Assembly: GCA_944381935.1 (NCBI GenBank)
Contig: CALWMN010000001.1
Coordinates: 1 to 64,000, forward strand
Reading direction: 5' to 3'
DNA length: 64,000 nt
DNA from: an uncultured Mediterraneibacter sp.
GTDB lineage: Bacteria; Bacillota; Clostridia; Lachnospirales; Lachnospiraceae
In this document: positions 25,664 through 34,532 of the stretch, piece by piece
How positions within the stretch are numbered: the first letter of the stretch is position 1
How the letters are laid out: every line of letters starts with the position of its first letter
The notes under the pieces: model-generated
Seen by the model: the letters and a program-made list of their open reading frames with translations, nothing else
The model's database searches: none
Told to the model about the DNA's origin: nothing
Position numbers and translations under genes: made by a program

Positions 25664-26499
25664 AATGCTTCCACCAATTCTTCCCTTCTCAGGATCCCGC
25701 GCGGCAGTGAAAGTCCGCGCTTTCTAAGTTCTTCCGCCAGCATTGTCACCTGGGGGACATCCATGCGGTATGCCTTCAGTTCATCCACCCTGCCGAATAT
25801 CTCCCGCGGAGTGCCGTGCATGACAATATGGCCGTCATCCATCACAAACACCTGGTCTGCATCGATGACCTCTTCCATATAGTGCGTGATCAGAATCACT
25901 GTTACATTCTTTTCGGCTTTCAGTTTTTCTACGGCAAGGATGACTTCCCGCCTTCCATTGGGGTCCAGCATCGCTGTGGGTTCATCCAGGACAATACACT
26001 TTGGCTCCATCGCGATGACGCCCGCGATGGCAACCCTCTGCTTCTGCCCGCCGGAAAGTTTATTAGGGGAGTCCTTCCGGTATTCCAGCATCCCCACCGA
26101 CCGGAGGCTGTTCTCAACTCTTTTCCAGATCTCATCCGTGGGGACGCCCAGATTTTCCGGTCCAAATCCCACATCTTCTTCCACGACAGTCCCGATTATC
26201 TGGTTATCCGGGTTCTGAAAAACCATTCCCGCCGCCTGCCTTACATTCCATATTTCCGCAGGATCTTTCGTATCCTTTCCGTCCACCCATATGGTTCCGC
26301 CGCTTGGCAGAAGAAGCGCATTCATATGTTTTGCAAGGGTCGATTTTCCCGAGCCGTTATGCCCCAGTATCGCGACAAAAGACCCCTGGGGAATATCGAT
26401 ATCAACACCATCTATGGCGCGGTTCGTCCCGATGACATTTCCTTCCTCATCCCTCTTGTCATATTCATATATCAGTTTCTCCGCATGGACGATCCCCAT
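25648..26499 (-). CDS. ecfA1: ECF transporter ATPase EcfA1
   Basis: First ATPase of the ECF module, 283 aa. Walker A is GHNGSGKST, signature LSGGQKQRVAIAG, Walker B IVLDEPTAMLDP, and the switch His is in ITHYMEE. GGAGGTG precedes the ATG by about eight bases. It is the first gene of the ecfA1-ecfA2-ecfT-truA set. The gene normally upstream (rplQ) is absent; instead gatB lies 110 bases further up on the same strand. Confidence 0.95.
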   Translation of the reverse strand: MGIVHAEKLIYEYDKRDEEGNVIGTNRAIDGVDIDIPQGSFVAILGHNGSGKSTLAKHMNALLLPSGGTIWVDGKDTKDPAEIWNVRQAAGMVFQNPDNQIIGTVVEEDVGFGPENLGVPTDEIWKRVENSLRSVGMLEYRKDSPNKLSGGQKQRVAIAGVIAMEPKCIVLDEPTAMLDPNGRREVILAVEKLKAEKNVTVILITHYMEEVIDADQVFVMDDGHIVMHGTPREIFGRVDELKAYRMDVPQVTMLAEELRKRGLSLPRGILRREELVEALCRLR

Positions 26500-26610
26500 C
26501 CGTGTCTCACCTCCAGCCTGCCTCTTCCGAGACTTATGGACCTATTTTACGTCATCACACACGATTTTGCAAGCCTGCGGAAAGCAGGACTTCAGGCTGA
26601 TTCCAGGGCA

Positions 26611-28050
26611 TTACTCTGATTTCAGCAGTTCCCGCAGCATCCGATTGACTGTGGCAGGATTTGCTTTCCCCTTCATCGCCCTCATAGTCTGTCCCATAAG
26701 GGCGCCCAGTGCTTTCTCCTTACCGCCCCGGTAATCTTCTACTGCCTTCGGATTATCCGAAAGGACTTTTCGCACTGTCTCTTCCAGAGCTGCCTCATCA
26801 TTCTCGACTTTAAGACCGTGCTCTTCGACGTATTTTTCCGGATCTGCATCATGAAGGAATACCTGCTCGAATACTTTTTTTGCAACAGAGCCGCTGATGC
26901 TTCCGTCATCCACAAGGTCGATCAGCTTTGCAAGGTTCTCCGGCGAGAAGGAGAGCCGGTCCGCCTCGGTCCCATATTCCTTCATAAGCCTCATCGTCTC
27001 CACCATGAGCCAGTTGGATACCTTCTTCGGCTTTTTGCAGATTGCAGCGGCAGCCTCGAAAATATCTGCCATCCTTTTGGACTCCGTGATGATCTCCGCG
27101 TCATACTGCGGTATATCAAATTCTTTCTTATAGCGCTCCAGCTTCTCGGTACGCAGCTCCGGCTGCCTTGCCTTCACCTGTGCGATCCACTCATCGCTGA
27201 TCACAATGGGAACCAGATCCGGCTCCGGGAAATATCTGTAATCCTGGGCATCCTCTTTGGATCTCATAGCATAGGAATGTTCTTTGTTGTCGTCCCATCT
27301 TCTGGTTTCCTGGACCACATCCTTTCCTGCCTCCAGAAGCTCGATCTGGCGGGCACGCTCTCCCTCAATCGCATGTGTGATCGCCTTAAAGGAGTTCAGG
27401 TTCTTCATCTCGGTCCTTGTGCCGAGGCTGTCAGTCCCCGCTTCCCTGACCGACAGGTTTACGTCCGCCCTCATGGAACCCTCCTGCAGCTTACAGTCTG
27501 ACGCTCCCAGATACTGTACGATCATCCGCAGCTTTTCCAGATAGGCAATGACCTCATCGGCTGAGCGCATATCCGGCTCGGAGACGATCTCCACAAGGGG
27601 GACTCCGCTTCTGTTATAATCCACTAGTGATGTGTCGTCCCACTCGTCATGGACCAGTTTCCCCGCGTCCTCTTCCATGTGCATCTCGTGAATCCGTATT
27701 TTCTTTTTCCCGGACGGCGTGTCGATCTCAACAAACCCGTCCCGGGCAATCGGGAGATACAACTGTGATATCTGGTAGTTCTGCGGATTATCCGGGTAGA
27801 AATAGTTCTTGCGGTCAAACTTACAGACCTGTGTGATCTTACAGTTTGTCGCCAGTCCGATCGCCAGCGCATACTCGACCACCTGCCTGTTCAGGACCGG
27901 AAGGGATCCCGGCATGCCGGTACATACCGGGCAGGTATGCGTATTGGGGGCGCCGCCGAACTCGGTACTGCACCCGCAGAAAATCTTCGTCTTCGTCGCC
28001 AGCTCAATGTGTACTTCCAGTCCAATGACTGTCTCATACTGCTTTGCCAT
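26611..28050 (-). CDS. gatB: Asp/Glu-tRNA amidotransferase subunit B
   Basis: Binds misacylated tRNA and, within GatCAB, phosphorylates and amidates Asp-tRNA(Asn) or Glu-tRNA(Gln). The 479-aa protein begins YETVIGLEVHIELATKTKIF, contains the zinc-site cysteines (FCGCSTEF, THTCPVCTGMPG) and ends in the tRNA-binding tail MRAMKGKANPATVNRML. It follows gatA by two bases. Part of the aspS-gatC-gatA-gatB transcript behind a T-box. Confidence 0.98.
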   Translation of the reverse strand: MAKQYETVIGLEVHIELATKTKIFCGCSTEFGGAPNTHTCPVCTGMPGSLPVLNRQVVEYALAIGLATNCKITQVCKFDRKNYFYPDNPQNYQISQLYLPIARDGFVEIDTPSGKKKIRIHEMHMEEDAGKLVHDEWDDTSLVDYNRSGVPLVEIVSEPDMRSADEVIAYLEKLRMIVQYLGASDCKLQEGSMRADVNLSVREAGTDSLGTRTEMKNLNSFKAITHAIEGERARQIELLEAGKDVVQETRRWDDNKEHSYAMRSKEDAQDYRYFPEPDLVPIVISDEWIAQVKARQPELRTEKLERYKKEFDIPQYDAEIITESKRMADIFEAAAAICKKPKKVSNWLMVETMRLMKEYGTEADRLSFSPENLAKLIDLVDDGSISGSVAKKVFEQVFLHDADPEKYVEEHGLKVENDEAALEETVRKVLSDNPKAVEDYRGGKEKALGALMGQTMRAMKGKANPATVNRMLRELLKSE

Positions 28051-28052
28051 CT

Positions 28053-29534
28053 CTACTCCCCCTTTCCAAGTCCGGCTGCCGGAGCCTCATACTGTTTTCC
28101 GGTCGCACATTCATAGGTATACGCCGCACGCAGCAGCGTTTCTTCCTGAAAGACATTTCCGATAAGCTGCATCCCGACAGGGAGACCCTTCCCGTCCCTT
28201 CCCACCGGGACGCTGATTCCCGGCAGTCCTGCCAGATTGACCGATATGGTATAGATATCTCCAAGGTACATCTTGATCGGATCGGACAGGCTGCTGCCAA
28301 GCCGGGGAGCCGTCGTGGGCGCCGCCGGGCCGAGAATCACGTCGTACTTCTGAAATGCCCGGTCAAATTCCTGTTTGATCAGCGCTTTCGTCCTCAGTGC
28401 TTTCAGATAATACGCATCGTAATACCCTGAGCTTAAGACAAACGAGCCAAGCATGATCCTGCGTTTCACTTCCTCCCCAAAGCCTTCGGAACGTGTCTTT
28501 TTATACATATTGTGGAGTCCGTCATAGCCGTCTGCCCTGTATCCGTATTTCACCCCGTCAAACCGCTCCAGGTTAGAACTTGCCTCAGCAGACGCAATGG
28601 TATAGTAAGCCGGGATCGCATATTTCACAAGGCCAAGATCAAATGTCTCGACTTCCGCTCCTCTCTCTTCCAGTACCCTGGCCGCCTGCATGACGGCCCT
28701 GCGAACTTCCTCATCTAACCCGTCCCCAATATAATCCCGTGGGATCCCGATCTTCAGTCCCTTCACATCATCTCTTAGCGCTTCTGTAAAGGAATAGCTC
28801 CCCCGGTCCACCGACGTACTGTCCTTCGGGTCGTGGGAAGCGATCGTCTCCAGGATTGCCGCACAGTCCGTCACATCCTTTGCGATCGGTCCGATCTGGT
28901 CAAGAGAGGACCCATACGCCACGAGCCCATAGCGGGATACTGTTCCGTATGTCGGCTTCATTCCGACCACGCCGCAAAAAGAACTCGGCTGCCGGATGGA
29001 ACCGCCTGTGTCAGAGCCAAGCGCACAGTAACATTCCTGCGCTGCCACCGCAGCACACGAACCGCCCGATGAGCCGCCCGGAACATGCTCTGTGTTGTGG
29101 GGGTTTTTTGTGGGTCCGTAAAAGGACGTCTCTGTTGTGCTCCCCATAGCAAATTCATCCATATTTGTCTTCCCGATGATTACTGCCCCGGCTTTTTGTA
29201 TCTTACATACCGCCTCTGCCGTGTAGGTGGGTTTAAAGCCGGACAGGATCTTTGAGCCGCAGGTTGTCAGTCCGCCCCTGATGCAGAGATTATCCTTCAC
29301 CGCCACGGGCACCCCCGCCAAAGGTCCTGTGAACTCCCCTGTGTCAATTTTCTTCTGTATCTCCTCCGCCTGGGCATATGCCCCATCTTCATCAACGGTC
29401 ACGTAACTGTTTATCTTAGGTTCGACGGTCCTGATTCTCTCCATCACCGCATCCACGGCTTCTTTTACGGAAACCTTTCTTTCCCTGATCTTTTTCCCCA
29501 GCTCTGCCGCTGTATATTTCAATATGTCACTCAT
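28053..29534 (-). CDS. gatA: Asp/Glu-tRNA amidotransferase subunit A
   Basis: Glutaminase subunit that releases ammonia for tRNA amidation. From ATG 29534 (MSDILKYTAAELGKKI) it is 493 aa. The amidase-signature triad is visible: Lys in VAVKDNLCIRGG, cis-Ser in GGSSGGSCAA and the nucleophile Ser in GSDTGGSIRQPSSFCG. A reading from 29609 adds 25 residues running into gatC and is not supported. Between gatC (23-base gap) and gatB (2-base gap). Confidence 0.97.
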   Translation of the reverse strand: MSDILKYTAAELGKKIRERKVSVKEAVDAVMERIRTVEPKINSYVTVDEDGAYAQAEEIQKKIDTGEFTGPLAGVPVAVKDNLCIRGGLTTCGSKILSGFKPTYTAEAVCKIQKAGAVIIGKTNMDEFAMGSTTETSFYGPTKNPHNTEHVPGGSSGGSCAAVAAQECYCALGSDTGGSIRQPSSFCGVVGMKPTYGTVSRYGLVAYGSSLDQIGPIAKDVTDCAAILETIASHDPKDSTSVDRGSYSFTEALRDDVKGLKIGIPRDYIGDGLDEEVRRAVMQAARVLEERGAEVETFDLGLVKYAIPAYYTIASAEASSNLERFDGVKYGYRADGYDGLHNMYKKTRSEGFGEEVKRRIMLGSFVLSSGYYDAYYLKALRTKALIKQEFDRAFQKYDVILGPAAPTTAPRLGSSLSDPIKMYLGDIYTISVNLAGLPGISVPVGRDGKGLPVGMQLIGNVFQEETLLRAAYTYECATGKQYEAPAAGLGKGE

Positions 29535-29556
29535 TTTTTGCACCGCCTTTCTGTCT

Positions 29557-29850
29557 TTATCCGATCGTGCGAGGCACTTCAAAACTGTCTTCTTTCCTGA
29601 GCGGGGCATTTGCCAGTGTCTCTTCTTTCCCGTCCCCGTTTGTCACCACATCCTCACGAAATACATTGTTGACCGGGAATACATGGGACATAGGTTCAAT
29701 TCCTGCCGTATCCAGCTCATTGAGCGTGTCAATATAGTCCAGCATCTTTTCCATGTCTTCCTTCGCCGCCTCTTTTTCTTCTTCTGACAGCTCCAGTTTT
29801 GCCAGAATCCCTACGTATTCGATTGTTTCATCTGATATTTTATTCGCCAT
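29557..29850 (-). CDS. gatC: Asp/Glu-tRNA amidotransferase subunit C
   Basis: Small belt subunit that stabilises the GatA-GatB pair. From ATG 29850 (MANKISDETIEYVGILAKLEL, AAGGA eight bases upstream) it is 97 aa, a normal GatC length. The motif MLDYIDTLNELDTAGIEPMSHV is diagnostic. It follows aspS by 47 bases. Confidence 0.96.
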   Translation of the reverse strand: MANKISDETIEYVGILAKLELSEEEKEAAKEDMEKMLDYIDTLNELDTAGIEPMSHVFPVNNVFREDVVTNGDGKEETLANAPLRKEDSFEVPRTIG

Positions 29851-29897
29851 AATCTCTGTCCTTTCCAAAATCACGAAACTGTTGTCTCACTGTAATA

Positions 29898-31229
29898 CTA
29901 CGGTTCCAGCCGGCTTAAATCTCGCGGGAAAAGTGTCGTCTCCCTTACGTTGTCCTCGCCGAGCAGTTTCATGGTCAGACGCTCCATCCCGATTCCCAGT
30001 CCTCCGTGGGGCGGCATCCCGTGCTTAAATGCGCTTAAATACTGCTCCATTCCTTCGTCCGTCATACCGCGTTTTTCCATTTTTTCCAGAAGGCTGTTAT
30101 AATCATGGATACGCTGCCCTCCTGTGGTAATCTCCATCCCCCTGAACAGCAGGTCAAAGCTCAGCGTGTAGGTCGGATCCTCCGGGTCATCCATCGCATA
30201 GAACGGACGCTTCTTTGACGGATAATGTGTCACGAATACAAAATCCGCATCCCACTCTTCCTTTGCGTAACGGCTGATCAACCCTTCCTCCTCCGGTTCC
30301 AGGTCAAATGGGTTCCTGATCTTCCTGTCATATTTCTCCGCCACAAGGCGTTTGATCTCATCAAATCTTACTGCCGGAATCTCCTCCGTCTTCGGAAGCT
30401 CTACACCAAGCAGCTTCAGCTCCCTGTCATATTTTTCCGCAAGCAGTTTCATCGTATACTGGAGAAATCCCGTCTCCATCGCCATGAGGTCTTCAAATCC
30501 GTCGATGTACCCCATCTCGAAATCCAGACTGGTATACTCGTTGAGATGCCGCTTCGTATTGTGCTTTTCCGCGCGGAACACCGGAGCCGTCTCAAACACT
30601 CTGTCAAACACCCCCACCATCATCTGTTTATAGAACTGGGGGCTCTGCTGGAGCACTGCCGGCCTGTGAAAATAGTCCAGGCGGAACAGGTTTGCCCCTC
30701 CTTCCGCGCTCTTCGCCCCGATCTTCGGCGTGTGTATCTCTGTGAATCCCTGTTCATAAAGGAAGTCACGAAAACCTCTCACAATGCCTTCCTGTATTTT
30801 AAATTTTGCCCGCTCCCGGATATTTCTCAAGGAAATGGGTCTGTAATTGAGCTTTGCTTCCAGGGAGGTATCCAGTTTCCACTTTGATATTTTAAGCGGC
30901 ATCGGCTCTGCCGGACTGCTCAAAACCTCCAGCTTCCCAAGCCGTATCTCCACACCGCCCGGCGCTTTGTCCGACCGGGTCAGCTCCCCTTCCACACATA
31001 CTGTGTCCGCCTCTTTGACTACTTTTAAATCAAACCCGGAAACGCCCTCCTCATATACGCACTGTACAAGACCTTCCCTTTTTCTCAGGATGATGAAAGC
31101 AACGTTTCCCATATCGCGTATCGTGTGAACGGCTCCGTTTACCTTTACTGTTTTTCCGCACATCCCTTCTGCAAGCAGTTCACCAAGCTCCAACGTTTCT
31201 GTCTGTCTTACTCCTTTTACCAGTTCCAT
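29898..31229 (-). CDS. aspS: Aspartyl-tRNA synthetase, archaeal/non-discriminating type
   Basis: Class II synthetase. From ATG 31229 (MELVKGVRQTETL, AAAGGAG upstream) it is 443 aa, about 140 residues shorter than the usual bacterial AspRS, with no GAD insertion. Order: OB-fold anticodon domain (about 15-110), motif 2 region FETAPVFRAEKHNTKRHLNE, and motif 3 GIGMERLTMKLLG. Such short enzymes in Clostridia commonly charge both tRNA-Asp and tRNA-Asn with aspartate. The gatCAB genes immediately behind would then amidate Asp-tRNA(Asn), so the operon as a whole is an indirect Asn-tRNA pathway. A T-box leader controls it. Non-discrimination is inferred from context, not from specific residues. Confidence 0.93.
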   Translation of the reverse strand: MELVKGVRQTETLELGELLAEGMCGKTVKVNGAVHTIRDMGNVAFIILRKREGLVQCVYEEGVSGFDLKVVKEADTVCVEGELTRSDKAPGGVEIRLGKLEVLSSPAEPMPLKISKWKLDTSLEAKLNYRPISLRNIRERAKFKIQEGIVRGFRDFLYEQGFTEIHTPKIGAKSAEGGANLFRLDYFHRPAVLQQSPQFYKQMMVGVFDRVFETAPVFRAEKHNTKRHLNEYTSLDFEMGYIDGFEDLMAMETGFLQYTMKLLAEKYDRELKLLGVELPKTEEIPAVRFDEIKRLVAEKYDRKIRNPFDLEPEEEGLISRYAKEEWDADFVFVTHYPSKKRPFYAMDDPEDPTYTLSFDLLFRGMEITTGGQRIHDYNSLLEKMEKRGMTDEGMEQYLSAFKHGMPPHGGLGIGMERLTMKLLGEDNVRETTLFPRDLSRLEP

Positions 31230-31304
31230 TTTCTTTTCTCCTTTCAGATCCTGCCTCCCGGGACGCCCTGCGTTTTCCGGCATTATACGTCTGCTGCCGG
31301 CACG

Positions 31305-31829
31305 CAAAACGTCCCGGGATACAAATGTATCCCGGGACGGAAATTATCAAGATAAAATCCGCGGTACCACCCGCATTGAACCTTTAAGGAAGTTCCCTTC
31401 GCTAACCTCATCCTTCGCCTCCGGCTCGGATTCGCTAATCTCACGGAACAACCTCGCACTAAGGACTCGACCTGCGCCTTACGGCTTGCTCTCGTCAAGT
31501 GTTCCTTTAAGGAAGTTCCCTTCGCTAACCTTATCCTTCGCCTCCGGCTCGGATTCGCTAATCTCACGGAACAACCTCGCACTAAGGACTCGACCTGCGC
31601 CTTACGGCTTGCTCTCGTCAAGTGCTTTCGGTTCCTCTCTTTGTTGCATGTAACGTATGCGGTCCGTACTGCCCTACTTGGGTTCAGGCAGTCAGCTCCC
31701 AAGTGTTCCCTCAGCCTTCTCCTCTGTCCGGCGCTCTCAGTCGGTGACGCCTCCTTCCTGTCAGTTTCTGAAAACCAGAGTCTTGTTCACAGCCTTTCTC
31801 AATTTAAAGCTTTAGTTTACTAAAACTTG
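31305..31829 (-). promoter_or_regulatory. Unusually long T-box leader of aspS-gatCAB
   Basis: Minus-strand leader of about 525 nt to the terminator. The T-box core CGGGTGGTACCGCG (31360-31372) is followed by a terminator with 13-bp perfect arms CGTCCCGGGATAC / GTATCCCGGGACG (31310-31339) and TTTT. A stem-I-like region lies at the 5' end (about 31650-31790). Between the two sits a tandem duplication (see the repeat entry). The specifier could not be settled: candidates are AAC (Asn) in GGGAACACTT near 31705 and GAC (Asp) in GCTGACTG near 31692. Confidence 0.88.
31381..31624 (-). repeat. Tandem 121-bp duplication inside the aspS T-box leader
   Basis: Two copies, 31381-31501 and 31504-31624, separated by TT (period 123), identical except for one base (C at 31409, T at 31532). 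The unit abuts the antiterminator on its promoter-distal side. Each unit can fold into stems on the minus strand: CTTGAC with GTCGAG around GCC-GTAA-GGC, and ATCC...GGAT enclosing GCC-GGA-GGC. The near-identity implies a recent duplication of the stem II/III region. Confidence 0.92.
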
Positions 31830-31835
31830 TTTCCA

Positions 31836-31864
31836 ATATTAGCATAACCTTTTTTAATTTGCAA
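31836..31864 (-). promoter_or_regulatory. Promoter of the aspS T-box transcript
   Basis: TTGCAA (31859-31864) and TAATAT (31836-31841) on the minus strand, 17 bp apart, placing the start near 31829 and the untranslated leader at about 600 nt. Confidence 0.65.
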
Positions 31865-32011
31865 GAATTTTTTCTAAGCGGATAATGAACTTTTTTCAAA
31901 TATGCAGTATTTACGGCAAAAGACCCTGCCGCCTGAACCGCAGACTGATTTGCTTTCAGGATAGAGACCGATTTCAAGCCATTTCCCATATGATTGTTGT
32001 TTTCATATTGT

Positions 32012-32041
32012 TTGACAGGTGCGGATTATTGACGCTATAAT
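32012..32041 (+). promoter_or_regulatory. Promoter of the second diguanylate cyclase
   Basis: Perfect TTGACA (32012-32017) and perfect TATAAT (32036-32041) with 18-bp spacing, 52 bases before the start codon. Confidence 0.75.
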
Positions 32042-32093
32042 TAAGCTATCACATGGAAACACGGAGTTGAATTAGTGAAGCGGGAGGCACTTT

Positions 32094-33155
32094 ATGGAAG
32101 GGATACAAAAGAATGTTGAACATCAAATACGATGGATGTGTATCGGATTTGCGGTTGCTTCTGGAGTAAATCTGATTATTTCATATATTCTACGGCTTTC
32201 GTATCTTCCTGTTTTTTATATTGTATCAGCCCTGATTTATCTTGTATGTACCTGGATTACAAAGTTGCGCCGCTTTGTACCAATTTATCTGTTATGTTGG
32301 CTGTTAGTCGCAACGCAGTCATGTTTAACGGTCTATGTGCTGGGGGACGATTGCGGTATTCAAATGTACTTGCTTGTGCTGATTATTCCCAGCAGCTATA
32401 TCCGGTTTGCAGATGTTTCCTTTGGAATACAGCGCTTTTTTCAGATAGCCGCCTGCTTTTTGTGCATAGCAGGATACTTGATCTCTGATGAACTGGTTGA
32501 CTATCTTTTGACCCCAATGACTGAAATTGATAATCGGGCAGAATTTTTCTTTACCCTTTTGAATGTTACGGGCAGTTTGACGCTGCTAAGTATGACAAGC
32601 AACATTTTTGTGCGCAATTACCAAAATATTTTTTTGAAATTACTGCACCAAAGTGATCAAATGGCAACTGAAGCAGAGCGGGATACTCTGACCGGCTTAA
32701 AAAACCGGCGGGGGTTAGAGCATCTGTTAGTGAAAGAAGGTCCTGTATGGGAACAGGAGAAATATCCTATTACAGTGGCGTTAGGCGATGTGGATTTTTT
32801 CAAAAGCTTTAATGATACCTACGGACATGATGCCGGTGATGCAGTACTGAGACATTTAGGCACCCTCATTTCAGGACTGTTCCCACCAGAAGCAGCTGCA
32901 TTTCGCTGGGGAGGCGAAGAATTTTTGTTTCTCTTCCCAATGCCACCGGAAAAGAGTGTTGTTTATTTGGAGCAACTGCGCGTCACGGTAGAAGAAAGCA
33001 TGGTATCCTGGGGAAACAGGGAATTGAGATTTTCTATCACAATCGGCGTTTCCAGACAAGGAACTGTGGACAATTTGACGCAGCTTATTCAGGAGGCAGA
33101 CCAGGCACTCTATAGAGGAAAAGAGATGGGGCGGAACCGCGTCGTTTCCAAGTAG
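32094..33155 (+). CDS. Membrane diguanylate cyclase with multi-span N-terminus
   Basis: Predicted to make cyclic di-GMP. In the 353-aa protein about six hydrophobic segments fill residues 15-190, a MASE-like membrane sensor without a large outer domain. A C-terminal GGDEF domain follows, with GGEEF at 273-277 (FRWGGEEFLFLF) and the substrate-binding DVDFFKSFNDTYGHDAGD. No RxxD inhibitory site precedes the motif. Start ATG 32094 with GGGAGG eight bases upstream. It is a lone plus-strand gene with its own consensus promoter between minus-strand operons. Its codon use looks more AT-rich than the neighbours, so it could be a later arrival. Confidence 0.9.
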   Translation: MEGIQKNVEHQIRWMCIGFAVASGVNLIISYILRLSYLPVFYIVSALIYLVCTWITKLRRFVPIYLLCWLLVATQSCLTVYVLGDDCGIQMYLLVLIIPSSYIRFADVSFGIQRFFQIAACFLCIAGYLISDELVDYLLTPMTEIDNRAEFFFTLLNVTGSLTLLSMTSNIFVRNYQNIFLKLLHQSDQMATEAERDTLTGLKNRRGLEHLLVKEGPVWEQEKYPITVALGDVDFFKSFNDTYGHDAGDAVLRHLGTLISGLFPPEAAAFRWGGEEFLFLFPMPPEKSVVYLEQLRVTVEESMVSWGNRELRFSITIGVSRQGTVDNLTQLIQEADQALYRGKEMGRNRVVSK

Positions 33156-33190
33156 GCCCTGCAATTACCCGCCTGCTGCTCAGGGCATGT

Positions 33191-34432
33191 TCATTTCGCT
33201 TCTTCTTTCACTGTCTCGAGAGCCTTTTCCAACTGGTTATCCGCCCCGGGATCTTCGGAATCAAAGGCGTAATCCACCTCGACATCAGGAGTGACCCCCA
33301 CTCCGTTAATACTTGTTCCACTGGGGGTAAAGTACTCTGCAATTGTGATCTTCAGGCAGGTATCGTCCCCCAGGTCAATGAGCTGCTGCACAACCCCTTT
33401 CCCGTAGGTTGTGGTCCCTACAATCTTCCCGATTCCATAATCCTGCACTGCACCGCTGAAAATCTCAGATGCGCTGGCACTGTTCTCATTTACCAGGACA
33501 GCTAGGGGTTTTGTAAATTCGTGTTCCCCGTCGCAGGTGATCTCCTCTACATTCCCGTTTTTATCCTCGATGGAAACGATGGTCCCTTCCGGCAGAAGAA
33601 GCCTTAACATATCTGCGGTCGTATCGATGCTTCCCCCTGGATTGTTCCGAAGGTCGATCACCAGTCCTTCCAGCGCCTTGTCCTCAAGGCTTTCCAGCGC
33701 CTCTTTAAACTGGTCGTAGGTCACGGTGTCAAACTCGCTGACCGCGATGTATCCGATCCTGTCTTCCAGCATCCTGTATTCTACTGTCTGTGCCTGTATC
33801 GTATCCCTGGTAGCGGTCAGCTCCAATCTCTCTCCATCCCGGATTATGTGAAGGACAACATCGGTCCCCCGCTTTCCTTTGACCCAAGACACAACGGTCT
33901 CCAGGCTTTCCCCCTCCACGGGGTGATCATCTACCTGATACAGCGCATCGCCGTCCTTAAGCCCTGCCGCTTCCGCTGGAGAATCTTCATAGACATCAAT
34001 GATCATAACCTGGCTTCCATCTGAGGACAGAGTCATTGTCGCCCCGATTCCGGAAAACTCACCGCTCGTGGATTCCAGAAGAGCTTGTGTCTCTTCCTCG
34101 TTATAATATACTGTATACGGATCTCCCAGGGATTGTGTATATCCTGAATAAATGCCGTCTATCAGGTCAGCCTCATCGATTTCATCGCCATACAGGTAGT
34201 AATCCTGTACGATCGCCTGGATCTGATCCAGCTTCCCATCAATCCCATTTTCAGATACAAACCCTCTTCCCGCAAAATAAAACACACACGCCGCACACAC
34301 TGTGAGGAACAGCGTCACAGCCGCTCCGGTAAGAACACCCTTTTGGAAACGATTCCCTCTCTTTTCCCTCGTGCATTTCCCCGTCTCTTTCTCTGTCTGA
34401 TTCCCGGAATCCCGCTCCATAAACTCATTCAT
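33191..34432 (-). CDS. S41 family carboxy-terminal processing peptidase
   Basis: Membrane-anchored serine protease acting outside the membrane, related to CtpA/CtpB. The 413-aa protein has a charged N-terminus, one membrane segment (about 33-58), a PDZ domain (about 115-210, GIGATMTLSSDGSQVMIIDV) and the S41 catalytic domain. The nucleophile Ser lies in NENSASASEIFSGA and the general-base Lys in TTYGKGVVQ. It follows the M23 peptidase by about 100 bases and belongs to the ftsE-ftsX-M23-S41 group. In other bacteria such proteases trim or regulate cell-wall hydrolases; that role is inferred here. Confidence 0.92.
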   Translation of the reverse strand: MNEFMERDSGNQTEKETGKCTREKRGNRFQKGVLTGAAVTLFLTVCAACVFYFAGRGFVSENGIDGKLDQIQAIVQDYYLYGDEIDEADLIDGIYSGYTQSLGDPYTVYYNEEETQALLESTSGEFSGIGATMTLSSDGSQVMIIDVYEDSPAEAAGLKDGDALYQVDDHPVEGESLETVVSWVKGKRGTDVVLHIIRDGERLELTATRDTIQAQTVEYRMLEDRIGYIAVSEFDTVTYDQFKEALESLEDKALEGLVIDLRNNPGGSIDTTADMLRLLLPEGTIVSIEDKNGNVEEITCDGEHEFTKPLAVLVNENSASASEIFSGAVQDYGIGKIVGTTTYGKGVVQQLIDLGDDTCLKITIAEYFTPSGTSINGVGVTPDVEVDYAFDSEDPGADNQLEKALETVKEEAK

Positions 34433-34532
34433 ATCTCAATACCGTCCTGACATATTTCTCATAATCGAAGAAAAGACAAAGCAGATTCTTCTCCACTTTG
34501 TCCTCCCTCTTTTTTCTTTTGTATTTGCAGCA

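Noticed and set aside
31283..31702. Open frame on the minus strand encoding a 41-residue basic repeat (ASRKAQVESLVRGCSVRLAN...)
   Set aside because: It is the T-box leader read as protein. The 123-base repeat period is a multiple of three, so the frame stays open through both copies. There is no ribosome site, and the conserved T-box and terminator explain the sequence better.
31804..31989. 61-codon minus-strand frame near the aspS promoter
   Set aside because: It overlaps the T-box promoter, has no ribosome site, and its low-complexity composition follows the AT-rich DNA.
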